Shown: positions 12,070-24,652 of the stretch, in pieces
Layout of the letters: each line of letters begins with the position of its first letter
How positions within the stretch are numbered: the first letter of the stretch is position 1
Notes under the pieces: model-generated
What the model was told of the DNA's origin: nothing
The model's input: only the letters and a program-made list of their open reading frames with translations
Databases searched by the model: none
NCBI GenBank assembly: GCA_034440615.1
Contig: JAOTOM010004830.1
Location: 33,501-97,500 of the forward strand
Length of the DNA: 64,000 nucleotides
Direction of reading: 5' to 3'
Source of the DNA: Ashinkailepas kermadecensis
Lineage: Eukaryota > Arthropoda > Thecostraca > Neolepadidae
Program-made: the position numbers and the translations under genes

Positions 12070-12676
12070 GGCGTGACAGATGGCAGCACGTGACAGATAC
12101 GGCACATAATGTGACAGATACGGCACAGAACGTGACAGATATGGACTACGCGTGACAGATACGGCACCGAATGTGACATATACGGCACAGAATGTGGCGG
12201 ATATGGCACAGAATGTGACAGATACGGCACAGAACGTGACAGATACGGCACATAATGTCACAGATATGGCACATAACGTGACAGATATGGACAACACGTG
12301 ACAGATACTGTTCAGAACGTGACGGATATGGCTCAGCTCGTGACAGATATGGAGCAACACGTGACAGCTATGACGCAACACATGACAGATATGGCGCAAA
12401 GCGTGACAGATGACAGTACGTGACATATATGGCGCAACACGTGACTGCTATGGTGCAACACGTGACAGATATGGCGCAACACGTTACAGATATGGCGCAA
12501 CACGTGACAAATATAGCGCAACACGTGACAGATATGGCGCAACACGTGACAGATATGGCGCAACACGTGACAGATATGGCGCAGCACGTGACAGATATGG
12601 CGCAACACGTGACAGCTGTGGCACAACACGTGCCAGATATGGCGCAACACGTGACAGATATGGCGCAACACGTGAC
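12070..12676. repeat. 21-bp minisatellite, about 28 copies
   Basis: The unit is GTGACAGATATGGCGCAACA plus one base. Left-hand units carry ACGGCACAGAA instead of ATGGCGCAACA; right-hand units are the cleaner form, so the array has two homogenised halves. Being seven codons long it leaves frames open on both strands. None is supported as coding. Confidence 0.95.
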
Positions 12677-15600
12677 GACCGGCCCACATCTGCCACACGG
12701 TCCGAACGAGCCGAAGCCGAAGGTGGTGGCGCCTTTTCAGAGTTGCTTGGAAGTTGAAGTGTGTTTCAACTGAAGAAACATAAAGGGCGACACATACTTA
12801 TTTTGTTAACATTAGGATATCTTCTTATTTCTTATTATTTCGAATTGTTCTGAATGTAAAGGTGGTATTGCAAGTGGCACGAATGCAAATAATTGTTGCA
12901 ATTTGTCACTTTTCAGGTTGAGAAGGCATGTACATGAATCTACATGGCAAAGGACAAAACATGGCCTGTATATTGTGCTATCAGAAAGGAAGCGAATGGA
13001 GGGTTCCATGACTTTTTCTACGTGCTCGTGAGCACCTATGCGCCTATCATGTGAGGGTTATTTGGACCAAAGTCTTTTAAAAGTCATCGAGATCTTTGGA
13101 TGAGTGTTGGATTTTCTCCACATCACTAATCAATTTCATGAAGATATACCGTCACAAATTGCAAAGCAATCGAGGTAATGTTTTCAATCAATGTTGAAAA
13201 CGTCTGCGAGTAGACAACTGTATGCCTCTTGTGCAAGTCCTGTAAATCTTGCAATCTTGCACATCTTGTGCAAGTCACATACACCTCTTATATCTTCATT
13301 TGAAATATAAATGTTGGAATATTCCCCTAGGATAGGTTCGTGTCAAGTAAGCACCGAAAACCCAAGGACCGGAAATAATTTAAACAAACCACACAATCAT
13401 CTCCAGGATGTTGATCAGAAGCTTACGAAGAAGATTCCCCATCGCAGTCAACAACAAACGAAAGTGATTCCTCTTCGGCATATCAGCCGAGCACCTAATT
13501 GTGACCGAGTCTTGGGCAAACAAACAATCCAGCGCTTCCCAGCGACCACTTGGAGCCTAGTGACGTGCGCAGCGTTATTTTTTCACCCGCCGGCCGCGCT
13601 GTCGGGTGTATATCACCATCTCCGCCGCAGGCTGCCCCTCCCGCCACTATGTCAAGTGGGCTCATTCCGCGCGCTTTATGCGTCGTGCCCCCGCGGCGCG
13701 TCCGGCAATGTGTGGCGCCAAATCCCATCGGGTTGATCGGTGGGCGTGGGTTTAGGCCGCGACTCACCATCAGCAGAAGCGTGCAGATGCAGTGGCAGTG
13801 GTGTCGGAGGCCAGACGCACAGTCAATGGGGCCCGAAAGCCCGCCCCAAGCAACCCCAAATACATTAGATTATTTTATTTACATTTCCACCGCGCGAAAC
13901 CAGAACTTTTCTGCGCGCTTCGAGCGCCGAAAGTGGTCTCTGTTTCATGATGTCTTTTTATCGGGCTCCCTTCAGAAAATCCTGGCTATGTCCTGTCGGA
14001 GATGATATTAGCGAAATCAGCTACATTCGTGGAGCTGCGTTACACCCTGGAAAAGCTAACTGAATCCTTTTTTTGACAATACAGATGGTCATAGGCGGTC
14101 CCAAAAAGTAATTTTCGATGGAATAACGTACCAAATCGGTACATCCAAGTAGCTGTTTCAAGCTGCAAAAAAGGTATATCAATTAGGGTGTTATTCTGTG
14201 TTATTATGATATGCAGCACTATCTGTATATCCAGTATTTGCTGAAATAATTAAGCATATACTACTTCAGGTGGGACAAATGTGGAGGAAAACCGAATAAA
14301 ACTAAATATGATTAGCACGTGAAGTCCACCTCGGCAGACTCTAACCTTCGTCTGACCTTCGAGGTGTGTCTTCTAAGCACTGTTCAGCATCACGTGGCTA
14401 TCGGCGGATTCAGGAGAGGAGCTTAGGGGGAAGTTAGTATCAGAACGTCAATATAACAAATCTAGTTTTCTAAAGCATGTGCATGAAGACATGATGCGGA
14501 AGCTAAAATGGAAACATAGTTGATAATTTTCACATTTATTACTATTTGAAACCCATGCTCCGCTTCCAATTTCCTCGTCTTGGAACCGTCTCCAGAATTC
14601 CTAAATGCTATGTTTCACTAAATATGCAACATTCACATGTTTATCTAGCAATAAATGTCCAAAAGCACCACAATGTACCGCAAACTTATCAGAACTACGT
14701 TGATTAACAGCTGGAATAAAGTGTACAAAGTGAAAATTGCTCTATATTATCTCCCGAAAACCTGCTCTAGATTCGCTTCTGGTCAAGATAAAAAGCTCAA
14801 ATTTGGCACCATATGCAAAAACGTAATCTGGAAAAGTAATCGTAATCGTAATCAACAAATTTCAAGGCGCTACTCTTTCCAGTTTATGAATTGCTAAGTT
14901 GAGGGGGCGAATTAAGCCCCTTCTCTCTACAGTAATAAGGTTACGTATTACAAGTGGTGGAGGGTATCTCGACGGGCTGGGATTCAGTCAAATTGGAGTC
15001 CAGTGTAGCGCAACACCCCTCCCTTCCCCTCCCCCTCCAGTCAAATTTGGTTAAATGACGCCATTACCTTATGTATCTGTAGGGGTGGTGGCTCTGCCGT
15101 CGGTGGGGTGTGGAGGCGTATGGGGTGTGGCGGGTGTTTCGGTGTGTGTGAGGTGTTTCGTAATGTGGGAGTGCTGGGTGGGCGATAAAGTAGTGCTGGG
15201 TGTGTGTAACGTAATTTGCTTACCAAGCCTTAACTGAAACCGTTCTGATTGATGATTGAGGCTTTATTTTAACAAAAACAGCACTTTAACACGGCTAAAC
15301 ATGGGCTGACTCTAGACTTATATTGGGCTAAATATCTCCTTTCCTGCTATGCCTGTGTCAGGGATGTGTTGTGCTGTGGTTCCCCGCCACCTCCACCACA
15401 CATTCCCCAAACCCCGGCCGGCTTGATGTTGTTTGAGCTACCGTCCCTAACACGAATTTATATATATGCGAGGTCAAAGTTTTGGGAACACCATATAGGT
15501 AATTGAGTGCTTCTAGCCAAATTAGAAAGATTACGTTGTATTTATAAAATTAATGAGAATGCAATTTGTCCTTGGTTTCAATGAAATGTCCCGAGATGGG

Positions 15601-16826
15601 ACTTTTGGATGCTAATAGTAATATAATTTTGTGCAATGTTCCACTCGAAATAGGTGTCTGTGATTGAGCCCCAAGTGGCTTCCGCTGGTCCTTAAAGCTA
15701 CCTAAAGCACATTCGTTCCCCTGATTCACTTCACATTCGCTCGTCCCATTCATTCTATCCTTATTAATTAATGAAATACTTGGTCCACAAATTTTGCTCC
15801 CCCCCCCCCCACTCAGCGGTACACAAACACATATATCGACGGATCATTGCTCTATTTTTGATAGATTGGCCGAATATGTAAATATTCCACTGCTATCATA
15901 GCTGGCCTCGCCATTATTGACAGTGTTCCTCGCCTGGATGAAGACTTAACTGCCAAGACGGGGGCTCATCGTACTGGCTCCGAGGGCTTATACAAGTGCT
16001 CTTGTATCTTTGACTAACATACCTAGCCTTAAAAAATCAGTCGATGCCACACCGGGCCTTATTCGCCGTATACTGATACTGTGCGACCAGGTGAACGTGC
16101 TCGCGAGCGGGCACGGATCCCTACCACGTAGCGCACGTCCCCTGGCCGTCTTTATAACCTAGCCTGCCCTACCCTTTCAGCCTCGGGGTTTATGGCACGC
16201 CAAACCTGTCCGAACGTTCCCCCCGCCCCGAAACGCTACACGGCTTCGTGTCCAAACGTATAGCGAACGGGGGCGGACTCACGACCGTGCAATGTTTTGC
16301 CTTACCATATTGTACGGCGCCAAACTCGACGGACGCAAGGTGGGGCTCGACAGCCCGTCCGACCTGCATACTGTACCCGCCCCCATCTGTACCCCTGGAT
16401 CACAGAGGCCAGCGGGATTTCGCAGTCAAAGAACCAGAGCATGTGCTTAATGCCCCCCCCGAAGTGTTCGGTCATCGCACCCCTTGTCAGATCATATAGG
16501 TAAATATAAGCAATATTAATATTCTAGTCAAGTTAAAAAAAAACTGGCTTTGACACTCATTACCCTTACCCGGGAACGTTCAGTCCATAGGAGAACGGCT
16601 CGCAGGTCGACTGCCTCGCTTGTAAATTTACTTCATATGACAATGTTACTCCTTAGGCAAATATGAAACATCATGTGAACATCATCTCTTGTGTTCAGAT
16701 AAAGTACACACGGTACTTACTATCTATACCTACTTGTCGGCTGTTGGTCACCCGGTCAGGGCGAATAGCGCGGCGCGCACCCCTCAGCGCCCGCGGCACG
16801 GCCGCCATTTCTGCTCTAGACGTAAA
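12677..16826. other. Unique sequence without recognisable gene
   Basis: About 4 kb without a convincing exon or RNA. The 151- and 141-codon overlapping frames near 13311-14005 lack recognisable motifs. There is a C homopolymer near 15801 and a GGGTGT-rich stretch at 15080-15200. AT-rich sequence dominates 14000-15000, GC-richer sequence 16080-16500. I see nothing that I can name. Confidence 0.4.
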
Positions 16827-17060
16827 TACCCTCCCCTCGGTTCACCTGATCGCCGAGGTATCTACTACGCCCGCGTCGCTTCGGGAGGGTCGTATTCCTT
16901 ACGTCATCCATTGTCGTTAGTTTCCCCAAGGAGGGTCGCTGACTCGGCCATCGGCTTCTAACCCCAATGCCATCTGATTTACATACCCAATGCCCTCCCC
17001 TCCGTCCACCTGATCGCCGAGGTATTTACTACGCTACCGTTCTGGGAGGGTCGTATTCCT
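16827..17060. repeat. Pair of related 70-bp foldback elements
   Basis: Positions 16827-16900 and 16991-17060 are diverged copies offset by about 163 bp, sharing ACCTGATCGCCGAGGTAT and GGGAGGGTCGTATTCCT. In copy one, ACCCTCCC (16828-16835) can pair with GGGAGGGT (16883-16890), and the adjacent CCTCGG with CCGAGG (16853-16858). In copy two the outer CCCTCCC/GGGAGGG pairing is kept. Kept pairing between diverged copies is suggestive but only two copies are seen. Confidence 0.7.
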
Positions 17061-18649
17061 GTCACCTCTAATCCTGCACGTCAAAGGCTGGGCAACTGCT
17101 CCGTGTCACTGCTGATGCCACCACAGAATTTATATGCATAATCTAATATATTTACATTTATATACACCGCTTCCCATTACGCCCACGCACTGCTTACACA
17201 CACACTACTCGCCATCTCAATCCTTGCACGCGACACACTCCCTCCGTGACACATTCCCTCCCCACCCTGAATTTATCCCTGAATATTTGGTCCCTCCCAT
17301 AAAACAGGTCGCCCCTTTCAGTAAGTGAATGACCTTGAGGGGACAGAAGCTGGGTGATAGAACTTAGGTTGGTTCGGAAAGGTTTTGGAAAGAGGAAGAC
17401 ATGTCAGACGTATGACACTCACATGCCCGATGGTCGTCGCCCTCCAGCCGTCGTCACTCTCCGCCGCCTGGCACTTCATTTCACGTCTGCCTCCATTTAA
17501 GTGAGTGTGAGAGTCCGTGAGAGTGAGAGAGAGATCTTGAGCGAGAGAGACCGTCAGAGAGCGAGAGTCCGAGAGAGATTGTCCCAGAGAGATTGAGAGC
17601 CTTTCAGGCTGCCAGGTTTTCTTCCCTCGCTCTGGCTCCGCCTTCCACCACTCTCCGGCCACTCTCAGGGCTCCGGATTGTGTTCTTCTTCTTGATTGGT
17701 AGGAATTGTTTTCTTCCCCTTAGGCACTGTGTATGGTGAAGCCGCCTGGGGCTGTCAGGACGGTCTGCCGGGGTCTAAGAATCTTCACCGAGGTCACGGC
17801 TGGCCGGCCTTTCTCCTTATGTCGATCTGAATCGGCTTGTCATGAGAACATTCTTGTTGTTGACTGGCTGGGACGGGGTAGCGGGCCAGAACGAGGTGAT
17901 TAGCCCGGGTTCGGCGCTTAATTGCTCCAGAGTTTTCGCTCCCGCCATGAATCCGCACAGGTGCGCGCTGGTCGAGTCCAGTCGGGCGGATAAAAAACAC
18001 GCAGTGAGAAGGGACAGCTGGTGGCTGGGATCTGACCGGGCGTCTTGCCGCCTGGCCGGGTATGAAAATATTGAAAATTGCATGCCGAAAAATGTAAGCT
18101 TTCTTACATATCCAGTTGGTTAAGCATCTGCCACGCTCGATCTTATTTGTTACCAGTTGATCTCAGTTAATCTCAGCTGAATTCATTATATCTGATCTAG
18201 ATGAACTGCGCTATGGGACATGTTAGTTCATTATTGTGACCATCTTCGTATTTCTTCCGTTCCTACCGAATATTGTGACAATTTGTGGTTCGTCTAATTC
18301 CATCCCTGTCAAACTTATTCGTTTCTGTCATTTTTCCACCAATGACTCCATGGGCCGGTATGATATGGATCACCGATATTTTTCTATATGTATGCTCATC
18401 ACCTTCTTCAAAGATTATTTGCCATCGGCCGGATGAAGTGATAGATAAATGAGGACCGATGTTTGCCTCCCCATCCCTGATTACCATCAAGGCAGCACCA
18501 CAGGGATTACAAAGAGCAAGTGCATTCCCCAGGATGCATATTCACTATCCGTTGCCGATCAAGCGAGGTTAAACAATAAGTCCTGCGTCCACTGTTGCCA
18601 CATTTCTCTCCATGCCCTTGAAGCTCTCAGGTTGACGGTATAATGTTAG
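17061..18649. other. Unique sequence without recognisable gene
   Basis: Includes a GAGAGA/GAGCGAGA-rich stretch at about 17510-17600. Frames up to 114 codons are present without family motifs. No gene is supported. Confidence 0.4.
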
Positions 18650-19420
18650 CAGCTATCAGGTCGACGGTAGAGAGAAGTGAAACGTTCTAATGCATCGTGA
18701 GAATGAATGAAACGTTGTAATGCACCGGGAGAATCACCGAAACGTTGTAATGCATTAAGAAAATGAATGAAATGTATTGCATCATGTGAATGAGTGGAAC
18801 ATTGTCGTGTATCGGGAGAGTGAACGGGGGGTTGTAGTGCATCGGAATACTGCATGAAACGTTTTAGTGCATCGAAATACTGCATGGAACGTGGTGATGC
18901 ATCTGGATAATGAATGAATCGTTGTAGTGCATCGGGATAATTCATGGCAGGTTGTGATGCATCGGGATAATGAGTGAAACGTTCTAATGCATTGGAACAA
19001 TGAATGGACCATAGCAATGCATTGGGAATAAGCCAAACGTTGTAATGCATCGGAACAATGCATGAACCATAGCAATGCATTGGGAATAAGTCAAACGTTG
19101 TAATGCATCGGAACAATGCATGAACCATAGCAATGCATCGGCAATAAGCCAAACGTTGTAATGCATCGGAACAATGCATGAACCATAGCCATGCATCGGG
19201 AATAAGCCAAACGTTGTAATGCATCGGAGCAATGCATGAACCATAGCAATGCATCGGGAATAAGCCAAACGTTGTAATGCATCGGGAATAAGTCAAACGT
19301 TGTAATGCATCGGAACAGTGCATGAACCATAGCAATGCATCGGGAATAAGCCAACCGCTCCAATGCGTCGGAAGAATCAGTGAAACATTCCAGCGCATCG
19401 ACAGAATGAGTGGGGGCGTT
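18650..19420. repeat. 30-bp repeat evolving into a 58-60-bp two-part repeat
   Basis: The left part (18650-19000) repeats about every 30 bp with GAAACGTTGTAATGCATCGG and a variable GAATGAATGA segment. The right part (about 19000-19370) alternates two 30-bp forms, one with GAACAATGCATGAACCATAG and one with GGGAATAAGCCAAACGTTGT, so the repeating unit is now the pair. The - strand stays open for up to 250 codons through the array, which I attribute to the 30-bp period. Confidence 0.93.
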
Positions 19421-19825
19421 CTAACGCATCAGGATTCCGTCGAGGGAGCTGTCCACACTGGGCCTGTCCCCATGAGCCGCTGCCTCGGAGAAGGACGTGA
19501 CACCACAACCCACCAGACAAAGTGCGGACGATACGGCCCACCGGCAGTGTTGGTGCATTATCTATTCGGAGGAGTACATTTTACTCTGTCATATTCGACG
19601 AGTGGGCGCGGTACCGCCGGGCGTGCCTGGGTACTGACGCCGCCGCCCGGGCCCGGCGGCGACGGTGCGACTGCGAATTTGCATTCCGCATAATTCGCCC
19701 GTATATTGTCTGCAAAATGTGTCTCCCGGCGCGGCACGGGAGTGATGTGTCATGCGGTCCACATCACCAAGTCACTAAATCACTAAGTACATCCGTCAGC
19801 GCGCTGGTGTGGTGGCGATTGGGGG
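19421..19825. other. Unique GC-rich sequence without recognisable gene
   Basis: Overlapping + frames of about 120 codons run through this GC-rich stretch but show no motif that I recognise. Confidence 0.4.
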
Positions 19826-20020
19826 AGGCGAAGGTCAGGATAGGTGGGGAAGGAGTGAGGTGGCTCAAGGTCAGTCCATTCATGTAGACGAGTCCATTCA
19901 TGTAGACCATTCATGTAGTCCCATTGCTCTATATTGGTGCGATGGTGATTAGAGGAGACGAAGGTCAGGATAGGTGGGGAAGGAGCGAGGAAGCTCAAGG
20001 TCAGTCCATTCATGTGGCTG
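19826..20020. repeat. Direct duplication of about 60 bp
   Basis: The words GAAGGTCAGGATAGGTGGGG and CTCAAGGTCAGTCCATTCAT occur in the same order near 19829-19885 and 19960-20015, about 131 bp apart, with few differences. A short GTCCATTCATGTAG repeat lies between them. Confidence 0.85.
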
Positions 20021-20289
20021 TCTGACTGGAAATGTCCCCATTGTTCCATATTGGTGTAAGGCAGGCGGGATGCTGTCTGCGAAGAAAAGCTGAAGTTGCT
20101 GTTGAAGAGATGCAGCTTTATTTGCGCATGATCCGAACGGGCCGGCCTGAGTTGTACTGTCTAGAGGAACAAATTGCAAGGCAGGAACCTTGGCGGTGCT
20201 TCTTACCACAGCGTAGATTTGTCTTTCTCGTCCGGTTGTTCTGTGTTTGTGCATTGTTTTTGTGTGAGACTACTATCTCAAGTACACTA

Positions 20290-20870
<581 letters not shown>

Positions 20871-20995
20871 TCGCATTTCTTCCTCCTGCCGTCTTTATCG
20901 GCTTTGGTTAGTTGCACTGATATGACTCAATTGTTCGGAACACACCGGTTCGTCGACCTTAGCTAGTTGCACTGGCATGACGCGGTGCAATGGCA

Positions 20996-21154
20996 TGATG
21001 TATTGTGATAGTTTGGAAGATGTATTGTGATAGTTTGGCAGATGTATTGTGATAGTTTGGCAGATGTATTGTGATAGTTTGGCAGATGTATTGTGATAGT
21101 TTGGCAGAAGTATTGTGATAGTTTGGCGGATGTATTGTGATAGTTTGGCAGATG
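20996..21154. repeat. 22-bp minisatellite, about seven copies
   Basis: The unit contains GTATTGTGATAGTTTGGCAG, with variants in one or two positions (GGAAGAT, GGCAGAAG, GGCGGAT). Confidence 0.95.
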
Positions 21155-21164
21155 TCATGGCATA

Positions 21165-21780
21165 CCTTCAATCAGTATTGCGATGGAACAGAGTGGGTAG
21201 GATGCCTGCTCCAATTACTGAAATATATTGATGATGTCCATGGAGAGGTTGCAAAAAGTGACTGCTATCAAATGACAAATTGCAGGGATGATTTCGCTAT
21301 ATGCTATGGATTTTAGACAAGGTACACACGTTTTCAGGTTGATCTTTACATGGAATGCCAGGCATGTTGTGGAATTTTAATTAGCTTACTTGGGGATATA
21401 CATTGTGCATGTGTAGCAGTTCATGCAATCAATAATTATTAGTAGGTTTGGGCAGACATGATCAGCTACATGCAGGTGTAGGCTGACGTGATCAATAATA
21501 TGTAGGTAGGTGTAGAGCAACATAATCAGTGATCAGCAGGTGTAGGCCAAGGTCATCCAACATCTTCAAGCAGCATTTCAATGATGCAAAGTGAGCAAGA
21601 TATCCCTATGCACCTGCTGCCATATTTTATGATGTTGATGGAGGTGATGCGAAACGGGATGACTATCAAATGGAAAATTGAAGTGATTCATTAGCTAGAA
21701 CTGGGATTTTAGATGGAGGACAAGGATTGTTGGCTTAATTTTTACATGGAATGTCAGGCATATTGTGGAATTTCACGGAG
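21165..21780. repeat. Old direct duplication of about 210 bp
   Basis: Segments at about 21165-21385 and 21565-21780 align over their length with many substitutions and small indels. Anchors are TTCAATCAG/TTCAAGCAG, GATGATGTCCATGGAG/ATGATGTTGATGGAG, CTATCAAATG, GATTTTAGA and CATGGAATG.CAGGCAT.TTGTGGAATTT. No reading frame is conserved between the copies, so this is probably a decayed repeat family rather than duplicated exons. Confidence 0.75.
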
Positions 21781-23313
21781 CTTAAGAAAAGCATTACAAG
21801 TACAAAAGCATTTCTGCTGGGGTTTCTGCAGTTTTTTTTTGCAAAATGTAATGGCAGTCTGGCATTATTGTGCTTTAAGGTATTCACGAGACAATTTTTG
21901 CATATATTTTACCTGCATGAACAAAGTGGTTCGGTTTGGCTATGTCAGTTTTGGCTAGGTTTTTATCTTGAATTTTTTTTTTTTTAAAGAAAATGTTTTC
22001 TTAAAGAAAGGTTAGGCCATGTTACATTAGGGTTTGGTTTTCGGTTAAAATTTGTAGGGAAAAAATTGCTTGAATTGTGTGCACTTTGTCGATTCTTTGT
22101 TTCCCATGGGAGGTTACGTAATGTTAGGTTAGATTATGCTACAGTTTTTTTTGCTTTTTTTTTTGGCTATATTACCCACCTCCAAGCCCATTTTTGGTGC
22201 TATTTTGCCAGCCAACTGAAACGTATGCATTTGCAGAGAAAACGAGTAGTCACATCATGTTGACCATATTCATGAACATTGCGCTGGAGATAGAAAGTCC
22301 AAGAATTCAAGAATTGCCATAAAGCACAAATTTCCGAATTGTCTTGTCATCTTCAACATGCTGCAGTCAGCTAGAAAATGTAAATTATCTTCACTTAATG
22401 TTAATATGGAAGGGTTTTGGACATCCATGTTTCCAACAAGATGGATATTAGCAAGTTCCCATCTTTGTAAAAAGTATACTTCTATTTTGTGGGTGTTTTC
22501 ACCAAAAAATGGAAGATCAAATCACCGCTTTCAATCTAAATCTTGATGTGAAAAACGTCAATGTTTACACTTCTGAGGAAAGTACTCTGGTTCCAGCCAC
22601 CCCCTCATCCTTAGGCGTGCCCACGCCTATCAAAATACTCCTACCCCTATCTACCAGTGGTACATAGGGATACATAGAAATGTTCGTCGCAGCAAGCGGT
22701 GCCACTAGCAGAGATCAGCGGACTGTCTCGGCGTGCAGAATCGCTCGATAACGTCCTCATCTTGTGTCGGCCGTCGGGAGACCGATGGGCATTGTTTCTG
22801 GCTTACTTGCAGTTACAGTTGTATACATCGGCACAAACAAGAATAATAGCGCCGTTTTCTACGATCCATTTGTCGTTGGCGATCGGATGTTATTCAAGCT
22901 AAAACTGTCGCGATTATTACAAACTTGGAGCTTCCCAAATGGAAGATATAATGGGGCGGCAGTCGAGCATCGCTGAACTCTACATATGTGACGTCACAGA
23001 TATTTTCACCAGTCACAAATCGAGGCATTTTGAGGCGCTTCTTTTAATTATTGAAGTAATTTAGGGATTTAAAAAATTAATGAATGCCACCATCGTCTTT
23101 AAGTTAAAAATAACTAGTGAAACTTGAAAAAAAAGCGGTCTGTCCCGACATGAACTTGTCCATTGTTCGGGACACACCGGTTCCGTCAGCTTCACGTGCG
23201 GTCTCTTCCGTATGAAAAGTACACTGAAATGCGGGTAATATTTGTCGAATATGATGCAACCCTGTGGTAAATCAACTGCACTGTGGTGAATAAATTCGTC
23301 CAGAATACTTGAA
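21781..23313. other. Unique AT-rich sequence without recognisable gene
   Basis: T homopolymers lie near 21833 and 21975, and scattered GGTTAGG-like words at 22010-22140. A TGACGTCA site lies at 22989-22996. The words TTGTTCGG.ACACACCGGTT occur here (23163) and at 20931. No exon or RNA can be supported. Confidence 0.4.
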
Positions 23314-23360
23314 ACCGCCAACAGGCAGTCGTCCCACTGGGACGACTGCCTGTTGGCGGT
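23314..23360. repeat. Perfect 47-nt palindrome
   Basis: Arms of 23 nt (23314-23336 and 23338-23360) are exact inverted copies around a single C at 23337; the centre reads GTCCCACTGGGAC. It lies 5 bp left of the left terminal repeat of the element at 23366. Palindromes with almost no spacer are unstable in bacteria and rare by chance, so this is either a recent foldback or a sequencing or assembly artefact. Confidence 0.95.
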
Positions 23361-24532
23361 CGTCGCAGACTTGTGCTGGACTCGAGTTGAATCAAGAATC
23401 GACTCATGAATCAATCATTTCTGGATGAGTCGATAGTTGAATCGATTCTTTTCCCCAAAACATATCTTGAGTCGCGAGTTGAATCACATTTTTTTTTTCT
23501 AAAATGAGTTGAATCACGGGTCAATCACTTGAGTCACAATGAGTCATTTGAGTCTTGTAACTCAAATGCAGGTTATGAACAAATGATATAAAGCATGTAT
23601 CTTTGTGAATAGTATGCCATGACACCAAGTGGGGAGTAAAAACACAGTATAATTATTCATGCTTAGCATTACAATCGTCAACTTATCAGCTGCCATTGAG
23701 TAAAGAATGAGGAGCACTTAAGTTATTTACCAAAAACGGATAACAATAACTACAAATGAGTATTAATGTTAAGTTTGGTAATCACAATCAGTATCATGCA
23801 TGAGTCAATCCTAGTGCCAGGAACACAACACAGAAATGGGATGTGATTGTGAAAAAGAATATTGCACCGAAATGACCCTGGCATTTGCAACAGGTATTTG
23901 CACTGAATAAAATTGCGTTAGTATGTGTGACACTAACAAACCCAAGGTACCTTTACTAGAAGGTAGATCGAAGTTTTCCTTCAAGCCCGCATGACGTCAT
24001 TCAGTTTTTTTAAAATATGGTATCAATTTGGTTGCAGAAGACTTTTATCAAATCATACGCAATGGCCACTTTAATTTGCTTCCTAGCAAATATATTTGTC
24101 TTCTGCTCACCAGGTGAGTAATAATCTTGTCCCATTCTTTCTAGTGAGCATTTGTTCCAACACATTTTATTATCATGCATAGACAAGGTTGGATTTGTGC
24201 GTCGTAATCCGGAATGTGGAGAGGAATATTTTGTAGTCATCCAGTATGGAGGATATTTTTATTCAAACCTCATGCATCGTAACTCAATTTGCACACAGTT
24301 CAGTGAATTTTTAGCACTTTTACTTGATCATAGCGGTTCGTTGTCAAAAGTTAATAACTTAGGAAATTGGTAAATTTGGAGCTCAAGGTAAATTTTGATT
24401 TGTTTGGAATTTTTGTATGTAATAGTATGTTTTCTGACGTGATGAAGACGATGCGATCACTCATTTCACTCATTTTCAAATGATTACATTTAAGTCAATG
24501 GCGGTCGCTACAATTGATGACGTCATAGGCAC

Positions 24533-24652
24533 AAGTAACCTAACCTAACATAACCTAGACTAAGATAATGTAGCATAATATATAAAATGTATCATAGAAT
24601 AATATAATATAGCCCAACCTAATCTAACCTAACCTAACCTAACCTAACCGGA
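24533..24652 (-). repeat. Interstitial telomere-like (CCTAA)n, i.e. TTAGG on the other strand
   Basis: Clean CTAACCTAACCTAACCTAACC lies at about 24626-24650, with degenerate CCTAACCTAACATAACCTAG near 24537-24556. TTAGG is the common arthropod telomere repeat (established knowledge). Such short interstitial stretches mark old break repair or insertion, and they are the best hint here of an arthropod source. Confidence 0.75.

Noticed and set aside
18646..19398. 250-codon - strand frame
   Set aside because: Follows the 30-bp repeat; neighbouring frames are also open.
23314..23360. MicroRNA precursor
   Set aside because: The one-base loop cannot form a normal precursor hairpin.
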